Shown here: one piece after another, positions 41,278 to 49,813 of the stretch | Layout: each line of letters opens with the position of its first letter | How positions within the stretch are numbered: position 1 is the stretch's first letter | DNA from: Methanomassiliicoccales archaeon LGM-DZ1 | GTDB taxonomy: Archaea > Thermoplasmatota > Thermoplasmata > Methanomassiliicoccales > Methanomethylophilaceae | Assembly (NCBI GenBank): GCA_030168595.1 | Contig: CP115556.1 | Coordinates: 1,426,001 to 1,490,000 of the forward strand | DNA: 64,000 nucleotides | Direction of reading: 5' to 3' | The notes under the pieces: generated by a model | What the model was told of the DNA's origin: nothing | The model's database searches: none | What the model saw: the letters and a program-made list of their open reading frames with translations, nothing else | Translations under genes and position numbers: made by a program

Positions 41278-43014
41278 ATGCTCTCCATGGGACATCTCGG
41301 TTCCGAGGATCAAAGAGAGAAAGGGAAGGACAGTGATTTAAACACGGCAATCGATTGGAAGTCCATGGAAGCGGCGATCGGCATCCAGAACTTCAGCGAG
41401 GTACGCGACAAGGGAGCGTACTACGTCGACAAATCGGAGCTCATCGGCAGGATCCTCGAAAAAAGGTCCACGAAGGCCTTCCTGTTCACAAGGCCCAGGC
41501 GCTTCGGGAAATCGCTAAACCTCAGCATGCTGGACGCCTACCTGAACCTGAAATACAAAGGGAATTCCTGGTTCGACGGGCTGAAGGTCTCCGAGCTCAG
41601 ACCGGACGACCCGATGAAGAACTCCTTCCCGGTCATCTGCGTCGACATGAAGGGGATGTACGGATACGATTATTCCATGACCGTCGATTGCGTAAGCTCC
41701 CAGATGGCGAAAGTGTTCTGGAGGCATAATGAGTTGAGGGACTCCGAGGCCCTCAGTCCGGAACAGAGGGACGTCTTCCGGAGGCTGGCCGGCGGTAAGG
41801 GGAGCGAAGGCGAGCTCGAATCGTCTCTCCAGACGCTATCGATGCTGCTGGAGATTCATTATGGCAGGAAAGCGGTCATCCTCATCGACGAGTACGACAC
41901 GCCCATCAACAGCACCTGCAGCCTGGACGATTCGAAGCGCATCCTGGGCTTCTTCCGCAGGTTCCTGTCGGACGCCCTCAAAGGGAACGACTCGCTGGAG
42001 TTTTCGGTCATGACCGGCATCATGCAGATATCGAAGGAGAGCATCTTCAGTGGGCTCAACAACCTCAGAGCAGACAGCATCCTGTCCGCCGGGTTCGACG
42101 ACATGTTCGGGTTCACGGAGCCGGAGGTCCGGAAGCTATGCGCGGACTTCGGGCGGCCGGAGAGGTTCGCCGAGGCCAAGGAATGGTACGACGGCTACCG
42201 CTTCGGGAACGCAGACTTGTACAATCCGTGGAGCATCCTCATGTACGTCAGCGAGAAGTTCACGCCCGGGAAGTATTGGGCAGGAACCAGCGGCAACAGC
42301 ATCATAGCGGATCTGGTGAACAACGTCGATCATGATATGTTCGGGGATCTCAAAATACTTGAATCGGGAGGTTCGATATCTGCGGATATCGAAATGTCCG
42401 TTACGTTCGAAGGTCTCCGCGACCCCGGCGGCAAGGACATCTACTCCGTTCTGGCCGCGTCGGGATACCTCCGCGCGGAGATGGACGGAGGCCATTACAG
42501 GCTCACCATCCCTAACAGGGAGATGCAGAAGGTCTACTGCGACGCCGTCATCGGGGCTCTTGGGAGGTTCAGGGACGTGAGGAAGCCGGTCGATGGCTTC
42601 TGCAGCGCTGTGCTGAAAGGAGACGTGAAGGCGATGGAAGAGTCTCTGCAGAATGTTCTGGACGCTCTTGCGAGCATTAGGATCCTCGATTCGGAGCACG
42701 TCTATCAAATGATGGTCCTCATGATGCTTGCTCGCCTCAGAGGCACCTGCGAGGTTGATTCCGACCATGAGGCAGGGGACGGCTACTACGATATCCGTGT
42801 CCTGAGCCTCGTCCCGAGGAGTCCGAGCATCATCATCGAGATCAAGCGCTGCAGAACCGCCAAGCAGGCCGAGACGGCGGCGAAGGCGGCGATAACTCAG
42901 ATCCGCGACAGACGGTACTTCTCAGGTCTGAAGGGTGAGGCCATCCTTTACGGCGTTGCCTTCTTCGGGAAGAAGACGAAGATTGCCGTCGAGCGCATTT
43001 CCTGCGGTAGATGA
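41278..43014 (+). CDS. AAA-type ATPase with C-terminal PD-(D/E)XK nuclease domain
   Basis: A 578-residue protein of the AAA-ATPase-like / PDDEXK_9 type. The N-terminal domain opens IGIQNFSEVRDKGAYYVDKSELI and has the P-loop TRPRRFGKSLNLSML (about residue 78), a Walker B VILIDEYDTPIN (about residue 200) and an FSVMTGIMQISKESIF sensor region. The last 100 residues contain the nuclease pattern: an acidic GDGYYDIRVL, then SIIIEIKRC. These genes are often multicopy in gut archaea and bacteria, and their roles are unclear; defence or selfish behaviour is suspected. The start could be the first ATG or a later one near residue 30. A TATA-like GTTATAAGTAAAC lies just upstream. Confidence 0.85.
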   Translation: MLSMGHLGSEDQREKGKDSDLNTAIDWKSMEAAIGIQNFSEVRDKGAYYVDKSELIGRILEKRSTKAFLFTRPRRFGKSLNLSMLDAYLNLKYKGNSWFDGLKVSELRPDDPMKNSFPVICVDMKGMYGYDYSMTVDCVSSQMAKVFWRHNELRDSEALSPEQRDVFRRLAGGKGSEGELESSLQTLSMLLEIHYGRKAVILIDEYDTPINSTCSLDDSKRILGFFRRFLSDALKGNDSLEFSVMTGIMQISKESIFSGLNNLRADSILSAGFDDMFGFTEPEVRKLCADFGRPERFAEAKEWYDGYRFGNADLYNPWSILMYVSEKFTPGKYWAGTSGNSIIADLVNNVDHDMFGDLKILESGGSISADIEMSVTFEGLRDPGGKDIYSVLAASGYLRAEMDGGHYRLTIPNREMQKVYCDAVIGALGRFRDVRKPVDGFCSAVLKGDVKAMEESLQNVLDALASIRILDSEHVYQMMVLMMLARLRGTCEVDSDHEAGDGYYDIRVLSLVPRSPSIIIEIKRCRTAKQAETAAKAAITQIRDRRYFSGLKGEAILYGVAFFGKKTKIAVERISCGR

Positions 43015-43241
43015 TGTTTCCCGGGATTACCTTTCCGAAAGTCGTCCGAGGGCGGTGCCCTTTTCTGCGCAACGACGAATCATGGAACGGCGGAGATACA
43101 AAAGTGTGGCTTCTGCCACATGCCTGCTGTCGAGCACTGACAGATTGTTTCTGGGATCAGATTTCAGCAATGCCTCGGGGCCTGGTTCACGGTTCTTCCA
43201 GCGTAACTATTATAAACAACATCTGAATGTGGAAGAATACT

Positions 43242-43317
43242 GCTCCTGTAGTGTAGCGGCCAATCATGAAGCCCTCTCGAGGCTTCGACATGGGTCCAAA
43301 TCCCATCGGGAGCACCA
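43242..43317 (+). tRNA. tRNA-Glu (anticodon CTC)
   Basis: The acceptor stem is GCTCCTG/CGGGAGC with one G-U pair; the anticodon stem GAAGCC/GGCTTC encloses CTCTCGA (anticodon CTC). The T arm reads ATGGG-TCCAAAT-CCCAT, so the usual TTC is replaced by TCC. The discriminator is A and CCA is encoded (43315-43317). A TATA box, ATTATAAACAAC (43209-43220), precedes it. No intron. It is flanked on both sides by ATPase-nuclease genes. Confidence 0.94.
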
Positions 43318-43604
43318 TTCTACTTTTCTTTGCTGGCTGTTCTGTGGCTTGTTTGCTGTCCGGCCCGTCTCGGATTCTGTTCCATGCGCTCTCGGATCTG
43401 TTCGAAAAGTATCTTGAATGCATTTGATTTAGTGGATCAAATGTCTTCTTGTTCGAAACACGGTGATTGATCGCTTGGGTTCATCAACCGCATTGCATAG
43501 AGACAATTCCTTCTGACTCTTGTTTCCAAAGCGGATCTATCGGATATTCTCTGGGCATGATTACATTCTCGTTCAAGGATTAGAGAAGTTCATATACAAT
43601 TAAT
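43318..43604. other. Intergenic region without a convincing gene
   Basis: About 290 bases between tRNA-Glu and the operator-like repeats. The composition is mixed and becomes AT-rich towards the repeats. I see no coding frame or stable structure. Confidence 0.4.
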
Positions 43605-43649
43605 CTAATACAGATTAGACTAATTTAAATTAGACTAATATAGATTAGA
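43605..43649 (+). repeat. Three tandem 15-bp palindromic repeats (operator-like)
   Basis: Three abutting 15-base units follow the pattern CTAAT-NNNN-ATTAGA: CTAATACAGATTAGA, CTAATTTAAATTAGA and CTAATATAGATTAGA. Each contains a dyad; the middle one is a perfect 14-base palindrome. They end 14 bases before the ATG of the downstream ATPase gene and overlap the only TATA-like sequence available. Confidence 0.85.
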
Positions 43650-43663
43650 AAGTTGGCAGCACT

Positions 43664-45025
43664 ATGGAATTCATCGGAAGGAAAGAGGAATCGTCCATAT
43701 TGGAGGACGAATATGGGAAGAGAAGCAGTCTCGTGATAATATATGGCCGTCGCAGGGTAGGCAAGACCGCTCTGATTGATAATTTTTTGAGGAATAAGGT
43801 TAATTCATTATATTTTCTGGCCACAGAAGAATCGTCGCCTTTGAATCTGGAAAGGTTCTCTTCATCTGTATCAAAGCTTCTGGGTATTCCGAGCGCCATG
43901 TTCCGGGATTGGGAGTCCGCTCTTGATGCGGCCACCAAAGGCAGGAAGACAGTCGTTGCTATTGATGAGTTCCAGTATCTGGCACAGGCCGATCCTGCTC
44001 TCCCTTCCGTATTCCAGCATGCATGGGATACAATCCTTTCCAAAAGGGGTGTCATGCTCATCCTGTGCGGTTCGTTCATAGGTATGATGGAGAAGTACAC
44101 TCTGAACTACTCGAGCCCCCTGTACGGCAGGAGGACTGCATCCATCAAACTGGGCCCTCTGACGTTCTCGGACGTGTGCTCCGTCTCGAAGGGAATAGCG
44201 TACCGCAGTCTGGTGGAACGTTATGCCGTGACCGGAGGGGTTCCCCGCTATATGGAGATCATGAACGGAACTTCTCTGGAAGAGGATGTACGCCGTCATA
44301 TCTTCAGCCGCAACGGCATTCTGCACGAGGAGCCTTTGTTCCTGCTCAAGGACGAGGTGAAGGACCCAGTAAACTACATCAGCATCCTCCGTACGATTGC
44401 TGCCGGTAACCGCAAAGTCTCTGACATCGCCGGCAGGATGGAGGTTCCCAGCAACCGCCTCAGCCCCTATCTCAGTACGCTGACGGATATGGAAATCTTG
44501 GAGCGTGCGGTTCCTGTAACGGAGAACAATCCCGAAAGATGCCGCAACGGGATCTATCGCATAAAGGATGGGCTGATCGGCTTCTGGTTTGCTTTTGTCT
44601 ATCCATACATGGAGTATCTGGACAAGGGACATGCGGATGCGGCCATGGAGAACTTCCGCGCCCGTTTCGATGAGAGTTTCGCAAGTTTCGCTTTCGAGAA
44701 CATATGCCGTGAAATCGCTGCGAATGAGCTGAAGGGATACCGGAAGACTGGTTCGTACTGGGACAGGGATACGGAGATCGATGTCGTGGCCGTGGATCCC
44801 GACGGAAGGAGGATATTCGCAGGCGAATGCAAGTTCCGCAGGGAGGAGAAGGTCACGGTGAAGGTGCTGGAATCCCTTAAGGCGAAATGTGCGAAAGTAC
44901 GCGATTTCGAGGGATATTCTCTGGAGTACGGCATGTTCTCTGTATCGGGTTTCGATGAGAACCTCAAGGCAGAGGCTGAGAAGGAGGGCGTGAGGCTCTT
45001 CGACCTCTCGGGATGTCCGCAATGA
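43664..45025 (+). CDS. Archaeal ATPase with DUF234 nuclease-like domain
   Basis: A 453-residue protein. Residues 1-230 are an STAND/AAA-type archaeal ATPase: EFIGRKEESSILE, P-loop IYGRRRVGKTALI, Walker B VVAIDEFQYLA and sensor LILCGSFIGMM. A winged-helix region follows (about 240-290, SDIAGRMEVPSNRLSPYLSTL). The C-terminal DUF234 domain has PD-(D/E)XK-like residues: YWDRDTEIDVVAVD then FAGECKFR. Such genes are common in archaea with unknown function, often mobile or defence-associated. The tandem palindromes immediately upstream suggest tight, possibly self-regulated, expression. Confidence 0.88.
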   Translation: MEFIGRKEESSILEDEYGKRSSLVIIYGRRRVGKTALIDNFLRNKVNSLYFLATEESSPLNLERFSSSVSKLLGIPSAMFRDWESALDAATKGRKTVVAIDEFQYLAQADPALPSVFQHAWDTILSKRGVMLILCGSFIGMMEKYTLNYSSPLYGRRTASIKLGPLTFSDVCSVSKGIAYRSLVERYAVTGGVPRYMEIMNGTSLEEDVRRHIFSRNGILHEEPLFLLKDEVKDPVNYISILRTIAAGNRKVSDIAGRMEVPSNRLSPYLSTLTDMEILERAVPVTENNPERCRNGIYRIKDGLIGFWFAFVYPYMEYLDKGHADAAMENFRARFDESFASFAFENICREIAANELKGYRKTGSYWDRDTEIDVVAVDPDGRRIFAGECKFRREEKVTVKVLESLKAKCAKVRDFEGYSLEYGMFSVSGFDENLKAEAEKEGVRLFDLSGCPQ

Positions 45026-45078
45026 GGGTGCGGTTTCGGACCTCTCGGATGTGCATGCCGCCGCACAGGATATGCTCA

Positions 45079-45894
45079 TCAAGCGGTTTCCCGCCCTCGC
45101 TTCTTCTGGGACCTTTCCTTCTGGATCCTCTCGAACTCCCTGACGGCCGGGATGAACCCCGCCGCCGCGCCCTTCCTGAGCAGTTCCAGGGCCAGGGCCC
45201 TGTTCGGAGGCTTGATCTCGCCGTTCAGGTGCATGAGGGCCAGCCTGAACTGGGCGCGTTCGTCGCCCTTGCCGGCGGCCGACCTGAGCCAGCGCTCGGC
45301 CCTCGCCGTGTCCTTGTCGGTCCCTTTCCCGTCATGGTACATGTTGCCGACGGCCGTCTGGGCCCGGGGGTGCTTAAGCTTCGCAGCCTCGTAGTACCAT
45401 CTGAACGCCTCGCGGTAGTCCTTGAACGTCCCTTCGCCGCGCTCGTACATCTGCCCCAGCTGGTACATCGCCTCCGCGGTGGAATGGGGCGCGGCCTCCT
45501 TCAGGATGGAGAACGCTTTATCGGGGTCCCGGGGGCAGCCTTTCCCGCGGCGCATCATGATCCCGGTCATGGCGCGCGCATCGATGTCCCCTTTGGCACC
45601 GGCCTCGGAATACCACCTGAACGCCTCCACATCGGAGGCCGGGACGCCGTACCCTCCGAGGCAGCGGTCGCCCATGTCGTGGCAGGCGTCCGCCAGACCG
45701 CCTTCGGCGGCCAGGCGGACCCATTCCGCGCACTGGTCGTCGGACAGGAGCCTGTACTCGGCGCCGATGAGGGCGACGGCGTACTCTGTCTCCGGGTCGC
45801 CCTCGGCGCGGATCCTGGCGAAGCAGCGGTCGGCGGCCTCCCCGTCGCCCCTTCCGACGGCGCCCAGCGCCTCTTCGACCAGGTCCCTGTTCAT
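45079..45894 (-). CDS. Sel1-repeat protein A
   Basis: A 271-residue protein built from about six Sel1-like (TPR-related) repeats of roughly 36 residues, recognisable from A-x-x-W-Y/R-x-x-A-A-x-x-G and G-x-M-Y-x-x-G-x-G patterns such as EAFRWYYEAAKLKHPRAQTAVGNMYHDGKG. The C-terminus is basic. No signal peptide is seen, so a cytoplasmic scaffold or protein-interaction role is likely. It is the last of a run of similar genes on this strand and starts 33 bases after the previous gene. Confidence 0.82.
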   Translation of the reverse strand: MNRDLVEEALGAVGRGDGEAADRCFARIRAEGDPETEYAVALIGAEYRLLSDDQCAEWVRLAAEGGLADACHDMGDRCLGGYGVPASDVEAFRWYSEAGAKGDIDARAMTGIMMRRGKGCPRDPDKAFSILKEAAPHSTAEAMYQLGQMYERGEGTFKDYREAFRWYYEAAKLKHPRAQTAVGNMYHDGKGTDKDTARAERWLRSAAGKGDERAQFRLALMHLNGEIKPPNRALALELLRKGAAAGFIPAVREFERIQKERSQKKRGRETA

Positions 45895-45927
45895 CGGGAG
45901 GTCTTGATGGAGCCTGCCGTTAAAAAC

Positions 45928-46755
45928 TCACTGCTCGGAGCCGGAGAGCCTTTCCCTGGCCAGCTTCATGGCGTCCTTCGCGTCCTGCACTCCGGCCTTG
46001 GCGGCCTTCTCGAACAGCGACAGCGCCTTCTGCGGGTCTGCGGGGATCTCGTTGCCGTAGAGCAGCATGAGGCCGAGGTTGTACTGCGCCTCGGGGTGGC
46101 CGGCGTCGGACGCTTTCCCGTACCATTCGGCGGCCTTCTGCGGGTCCTTGGGGACGCCCTCGCCCTCATGGTACATGACGGCGAGGTTGTACATCGCGCG
46201 GGTCTCACCCGCCGCGGCGGCCTTGGAGCACCATTCGAACGCTTTCGCGTGGTCCTGAGGCACGCCTTCCCCGTTCTCGTAGAGGACGGCGAGGTTGAAC
46301 TGGGCCCCGGAATAGCCCTGCTCTGCGGACTTCGCGATCATCTCGGCCGCGAGGGCATCGTCCCTCTTCGGGCCGGAGCCGTCCAGCAGCATGATCCCCA
46401 TCTGGTTCTGGGCGCGGGCGTGCCCCTGCTCCGCGGCCCTGCTGTACCAGACGTAAGCTTTGGACAGGTCCTTGGCGGTGCCGTATCCCAGGGAATAGTA
46501 GTTGCCGAGGTGGTACTGAGCCTCGGCGTAGCCCTGCTCTGCGGAGTCGCTCATGAGCTCGAACGATTCCTCCGCAGTGTGCCCCAGTTCCGGGAAGTCG
46601 GAGATCACCGCGGCGGCCGCGAACTGGGCGACCGCATCGCCGTCGGCGGCAGCGGCCATGAACTCGGAGAGGGCACCGGAGTAATCGGAGGACGCCAGCA
46701 GCTCGGCGCCCTTCTTCAGGCGGGGGCTGCGGGCCCCGGGAGGATCGGAGGGCAT
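45928..46755 (-). CDS. Sel1-repeat protein B
   Basis: A 275-residue protein with about six regular Sel1 repeats, for example KAYVWYSRAAEQGHARAQNQMGIMLLDGSG and KAAEWYGKASDAGHPEAQYNLGLMLLYG. The first 35 residues are a non-repeat cap starting MPSDPPGARSPRLKKGAEL. No export signal. It abuts Sel1 protein C (one base between the genes), so the two are co-translated. Repeat order is well conserved within the protein, consistent with internal duplication. Confidence 0.83.
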   Translation of the reverse strand: MPSDPPGARSPRLKKGAELLASSDYSGALSEFMAAAADGDAVAQFAAAAVISDFPELGHTAEESFELMSDSAEQGYAEAQYHLGNYYSLGYGTAKDLSKAYVWYSRAAEQGHARAQNQMGIMLLDGSGPKRDDALAAEMIAKSAEQGYSGAQFNLAVLYENGEGVPQDHAKAFEWCSKAAAAGETRAMYNLAVMYHEGEGVPKDPQKAAEWYGKASDAGHPEAQYNLGLMLLYGNEIPADPQKALSLFEKAAKAGVQDAKDAMKLARERLSGSEQ

Positions 46756-46756
46756 G

Positions 46757-47509
46757 TCATTCTCCCTTCCCGGACCCGTTCATCTCCCTATCTATCCTGG
46801 CTATGATGGGGGCGGCGTCGGTGCGCCCGGCGGCGAACGCCTTCATGAAGTATTCCCGCGCGGTCTTCAGGTCCCTCTCGCACCCGTCTCCGGTCAGGAA
46901 GAGCTCGGCGGTGTCGAACTGGGCGTTGGCGAGGCCGCGGTCGGCGGCCGCCTTGCAGTAGGCGAACGCTTTCTCCCTGTCCTTCTCCACGCCTGCGCCC
47001 TCATGGTAGAGGTGCGCGATGGCGTATTCCGCCTCCACGACCCCTTCGCGCATGGCGTTGTGGTACAGCGCCGCCGCCTTCGCATAATCGCGGTCGCATC
47101 CGACCCCGTGCTCGTACATGGACCCGAGGTTGTAGACGGCGACCTTGCTCCCGGCCTCGATCGCCCTGCAGGTCCAGTACATCCCCCTCTCGGGGGAGTG
47201 CTGTACCTCCTTGTCGGAGCAGTACATCAGCCCCAGCTCGCACATGGCGTCCGCGCTGCCGTTCTCCGCGCCTTTGCGGAACCACATGAACGCCTTCTTC
47301 CTGTCCTTCGGGCATCCGATCCCGAAGTACAGCATGTTCCCGACGCGGAACTGGCACTCTGCGTCGCCGGCCTCCGCTCCCTCGGAGAAGAGCGAGAACG
47401 CCTTCCCGAAGTCCCTCTGCATGAAGGCCTCTTTGCCCTCTGCCAGGGGGCCCTCTGTCTCAGTCATGGGCGAATGATGGCGCGGGTTGTAGATAATACG
47501 TTCCCGCAT
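46757..47509 (-). CDS. Sel1-repeat protein C
   Basis: A 250-residue protein with about six Sel1 repeats, such as KAFMWFRKGAENGSADAMCELGLMYCSD and KAAALYHNAMREGVVEAEYAIAHLYHEGAG. A capping segment, ERIIYNPRHHSPMTETEGPLAEGKEAF, precedes the repeats. It ends one base from the start of protein B and follows a hypothetical gene by 10 bases, within one minus-strand transcript. No catalytic motif is present. Confidence 0.83.
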   Translation of the reverse strand: MRERIIYNPRHHSPMTETEGPLAEGKEAFMQRDFGKAFSLFSEGAEAGDAECQFRVGNMLYFGIGCPKDRKKAFMWFRKGAENGSADAMCELGLMYCSDKEVQHSPERGMYWTCRAIEAGSKVAVYNLGSMYEHGVGCDRDYAKAAALYHNAMREGVVEAEYAIAHLYHEGAGVEKDREKAFAYCKAAADRGLANAQFDTAELFLTGDGCERDLKTAREYFMKAFAAGRTDAAPIIARIDREMNGSGKGE

Positions 47510-47519
47510 GCGGGAGCCG

Positions 47520-47981
47520 TCAGAGACGGCCGTTCCGACCCTCGTCCCACTCTCTGAATCCGAATCCGTAGAGCCTCTCGTTCCAGTCCTCCCACTCGTG
47601 GTGCTCCTCCTGAACAGCGTCGAGGTCGAGCATCTTGGATATGCCGTAGAGGGTGATGAACCAGAGCTTGTAGTCCGATTCCTCGCAGCCGTCCTCGGTC
47701 TCGTGCACGTCCGTACTGTAGAGAAGGCCTTCCTTCTCTCCGCGCTCCAGGACTTTCTTGAACCAGGCGGGGCCGTGATGCCCGTCCCTGAGCCATTTGC
47801 GCTTGCCGAAGACGGCCTCAGCGTCGAATATGGACAGCGATCTGTCCCTGAAGTCCGCGTCGCGGTAGCAGTAGCAGAACCATACTGCCTCCAGCAGGGG
47901 GTCTGTCTGCCCCATCTTCCCGTCCTTGTACCTGATGGGCACGGAATCTTCCGTGGCCTTCTTTCTGTTGTTCCCGGCCAT
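47520..47981 (-). CDS. Hypothetical protein within the Sel1 operon
   Basis: A 153-residue polar protein starting MAGNNRKKATEDSVPIRYKDGK, with an aromatic-rich middle (EAVWFCYCYRDADFRDRSLSIF) and an acidic C-terminus rich in Trp/Glu (EEHHEWEDWNERLYGFGF). It has no membrane helix, signal peptide or motif I recognise. It lies 10 bases upstream of Sel1 protein C and 24 bases after the small Sel1 gene, so it is probably co-transcribed with them and might be a client or partner. Confidence 0.6.
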   Translation of the reverse strand: MAGNNRKKATEDSVPIRYKDGKMGQTDPLLEAVWFCYCYRDADFRDRSLSIFDAEAVFGKRKWLRDGHHGPAWFKKVLERGEKEGLLYSTDVHETEDGCEESDYKLWFITLYGISKMLDLDAVQEEHHEWEDWNERLYGFGFREWDEGRNGRL

Positions 47982-48005
47982 GGCCTCTCCTCCTTCGGCA
48001 GGCGC

Positions 48006-48314
48006 TCATTCTGCGGCGGCCTTCCCGCGCTCGGTCTTCCGGAGCGCCGCGATCTCGAGCTCGTCGGCCCTGAGCATGAGCTCGCGGGCGCGGACCGGGT
48101 CCTCGGTGCTGCAGTCCCCTTCCTCGTACATGCGGGCCATCTCGCGCACGGCGCTCGGGTCGTCGGAGATCTCGGCGCTGTAGTAGAGGGCCCTGGCGAA
48201 GCTTATGTCGCGGGGGACGCCGTTCCCCGACCAGTACATCCTGCCGAGGATGATGCAGGAGCGTGCATCCCCTATCCTCGGCATTACCGGAGTGTTCTTA
48301 GTTACGTTTTCCAT
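48006..48314 (-). CDS. Short Sel1-repeat protein
   Basis: A 102-residue protein with two Sel1-type repeats (ARSCIILGRMYWSGNGVPRDISFARALYYSAE and AVREMARMYEEGDCSTEDPVRARELMLRAD). It is the first gene of the minus-strand Sel1 operon. A TATA box on the minus strand (AATTATAAATAC, about 48338-48349) is about 25-35 bases before the ATG at 48314, implying a leaderless transcript. Confidence 0.7.
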   Translation of the reverse strand: MENVTKNTPVMPRIGDARSCIILGRMYWSGNGVPRDISFARALYYSAEISDDPSAVREMARMYEEGDCSTEDPVRARELMLRADELEIAALRKTERGKAAAE

Positions 48315-48337
48315 GTAAGATAGATGGCGCCCGGAGT

Positions 48338-48349
48338 ATTTATAATTAC
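48338..48349 (-). promoter_or_regulatory. TATA box of the Sel1 operon
   Basis: AATTATAAATAC read on the minus strand, placed at the canonical distance for transcription to begin at or near the start codon at 48314. Confidence 0.45.
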
Positions 48350-48375
48350 TTGTTATTACGTTTTATTTGTATTAT

Positions 48376-48391
48376 GATTCCCGCGGGAATC
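48376..48391. repeat. 16-bp perfect palindrome
   Basis: GATTCCCGCGGGAATC is a perfect dyad located between the Sel1 operon promoter and the 3' end of the flavodiiron gene. It could be an operator or part of a terminator; nothing else marks its role. Confidence 0.5.
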
Positions 48392-48489
48392 CCGGGAAGG
48401 ATCGCGGGAAAGAGGCCTGCGGAACGGAAACGGGCACAGAACGGAATGCCGGGAGAGGGCTGAGATCCGTCCCTCCCCCGGCGGCCGCT

Positions 48490-49650
48490 TCATTCAAGGA
48501 GGGATTTCGTCAGGCTCTCGATCTGCGCCATGTTCTCCTCGGTAGGCGCTGAGGAGATGGTAACATTATTCTCGGCTGCGGAGATGCCTTCGGCCTCGGA
48601 CAGGATCTCCCTCATGATCTTCCCGGAGCGGGGGCCGAAGGAACCGTTCTCGATGATGCCGACCCGGCGGGAGCCGTACTTCTTGGAGACCAGCTCCTCC
48701 AGGAAGATCTTCATGCGGGGGTTGAGCCCGCCCTCGTAGGTGGTGGCGGCGACGATCATCGCCGGGTGCCTGAAGGCCGCTTCGATCGCGTACGAGGCGT
48801 CCTGCTCCATGAGGTCGACGAAGGTGGCGGGCCTGCCCATCTTCCTTGCAGTTTCCGCCGCATGCTCGGCGGCCCTCTTCGTGTTGCCGTAGAAGGAGGC
48901 GCAGATGACGGCGATGCCGTCATCCTCGGGCTCGTACGACGCCCATCCCCTGTAGATGGAGACGTACTTCCCGATGCCCTCCTCCAGGGGGCATCCGTGC
49001 AGGGGGCAGATCCTGGCTATGTCCAGCCCGGAGGCCTTGTCCAGGACCTTCAGCACGGCGGCGCCGAACTTCCCGACGATGTTGAAGTAGTACCGGCGGG
49101 CCCCTGCCATCCACTCGTAATCTGCTGAGCCGGGGCCGAAACGGCCCCAGGCGTCCACCGAGAACAGCGTCCTCTCGGCCGGAAGGTACGACATGATCAC
49201 CTCGGGCCAGTGGACGTTGGGGGCCTCGATGAACTTCAGCTGCGTCCCCCCGCCCAGGTCGAGGACGTCGCCCTCCTTCACGGTGTCCGTCACCGCGGAC
49301 ATGTCGGCGTTCAGGAACTGGTTCATCATCCTCAGGGCCTTGGCCGAGGCGACGATCCTCGCCCCGGGGAACATGGAGAGCACCCTCTTCATGCTCGAGG
49401 AGTGGTCGGGCTCCATGTGGTGGACGACGTAGTAGTCCACGGTCCGCCCGCCGAGCGCTTCGAGGAGCTCCTCCGCCCACCTGTCCGCCACGGACTCGTC
49501 GGGGGCGTCGAGGAGGGCGGTCTTCTCCCCTTTCACGATGTAGGTGTTGTACGCCATGCCGTCGGGGACGGGGTACTGGGACTCGAAAGGGTGCCCGCTG
49601 AGGTCGTCCTCGGAGACTAGCGTGACGGAATCGGAGATCTTCCTGATCAT
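48490..49650 (-). CDS. fprA: Flavodiiron protein (FprA, F420H2 oxidase type)
   Basis: A 386-residue A-type flavoprotein. The N-terminal beta-lactamase-like domain has the diiron ligand motif HHMEPDHSS (H78, E80, D82, H83) and further ligands in APNVHWPEVIM, SVDAWG and LHGCPLE. The C-terminal flavodoxin domain has the FMN phosphate loop ASFYGNTKRAAE (about residue 250). In methanogens FprA reduces O2 to water with reduced F420, protecting anaerobic enzymes. It is a single-gene unit, with the TATA-like GTTTAATACATC on the minus strand at about 49677-49688. Confidence 0.92.
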   Translation of the reverse strand: MIRKISDSVTLVSEDDLSGHPFESQYPVPDGMAYNTYIVKGEKTALLDAPDESVADRWAEELLEALGGRTVDYYVVHHMEPDHSSSMKRVLSMFPGARIVASAKALRMMNQFLNADMSAVTDTVKEGDVLDLGGGTQLKFIEAPNVHWPEVIMSYLPAERTLFSVDAWGRFGPGSADYEWMAGARRYYFNIVGKFGAAVLKVLDKASGLDIARICPLHGCPLEEGIGKYVSIYRGWASYEPEDDGIAVICASFYGNTKRAAEHAAETARKMGRPATFVDLMEQDASYAIEAAFRHPAMIVAATTYEGGLNPRMKIFLEELVSKKYGSRRVGIIENGSFGPRSGKIMREILSEAEGISAAENNVTISSAPTEENMAQIESLTKSLLE

Positions 49651-49813
49651 GGTTAACGCCGAGGGGATTCGTCATGATGTATTAAACGGAACCGCGGAAG
49701 GACGGGGGCGCATGTCGCGGGAACAAGGAAAGGTCTCGGGCCTGCGCCCGCGGCCCGGGCAGAAGTCAGAGATAGGTCTGGAGGGAGGAAGGGCCGGCGC
49801 AGGGGGAGCGGTA

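Noticed and set aside
45079-47509. Long plus-strand frame opposite the Sel1 genes (45013-46806)
   Set aside because: It is the antisense shadow of the Sel1 repeats; the minus-strand frames have clear repeat motifs and correct spacing.
48376-48391. 16-bp palindrome as a restriction or phage attachment site
   Set aside because: No second copy or integrase is visible nearby; recorded only as a palindrome.
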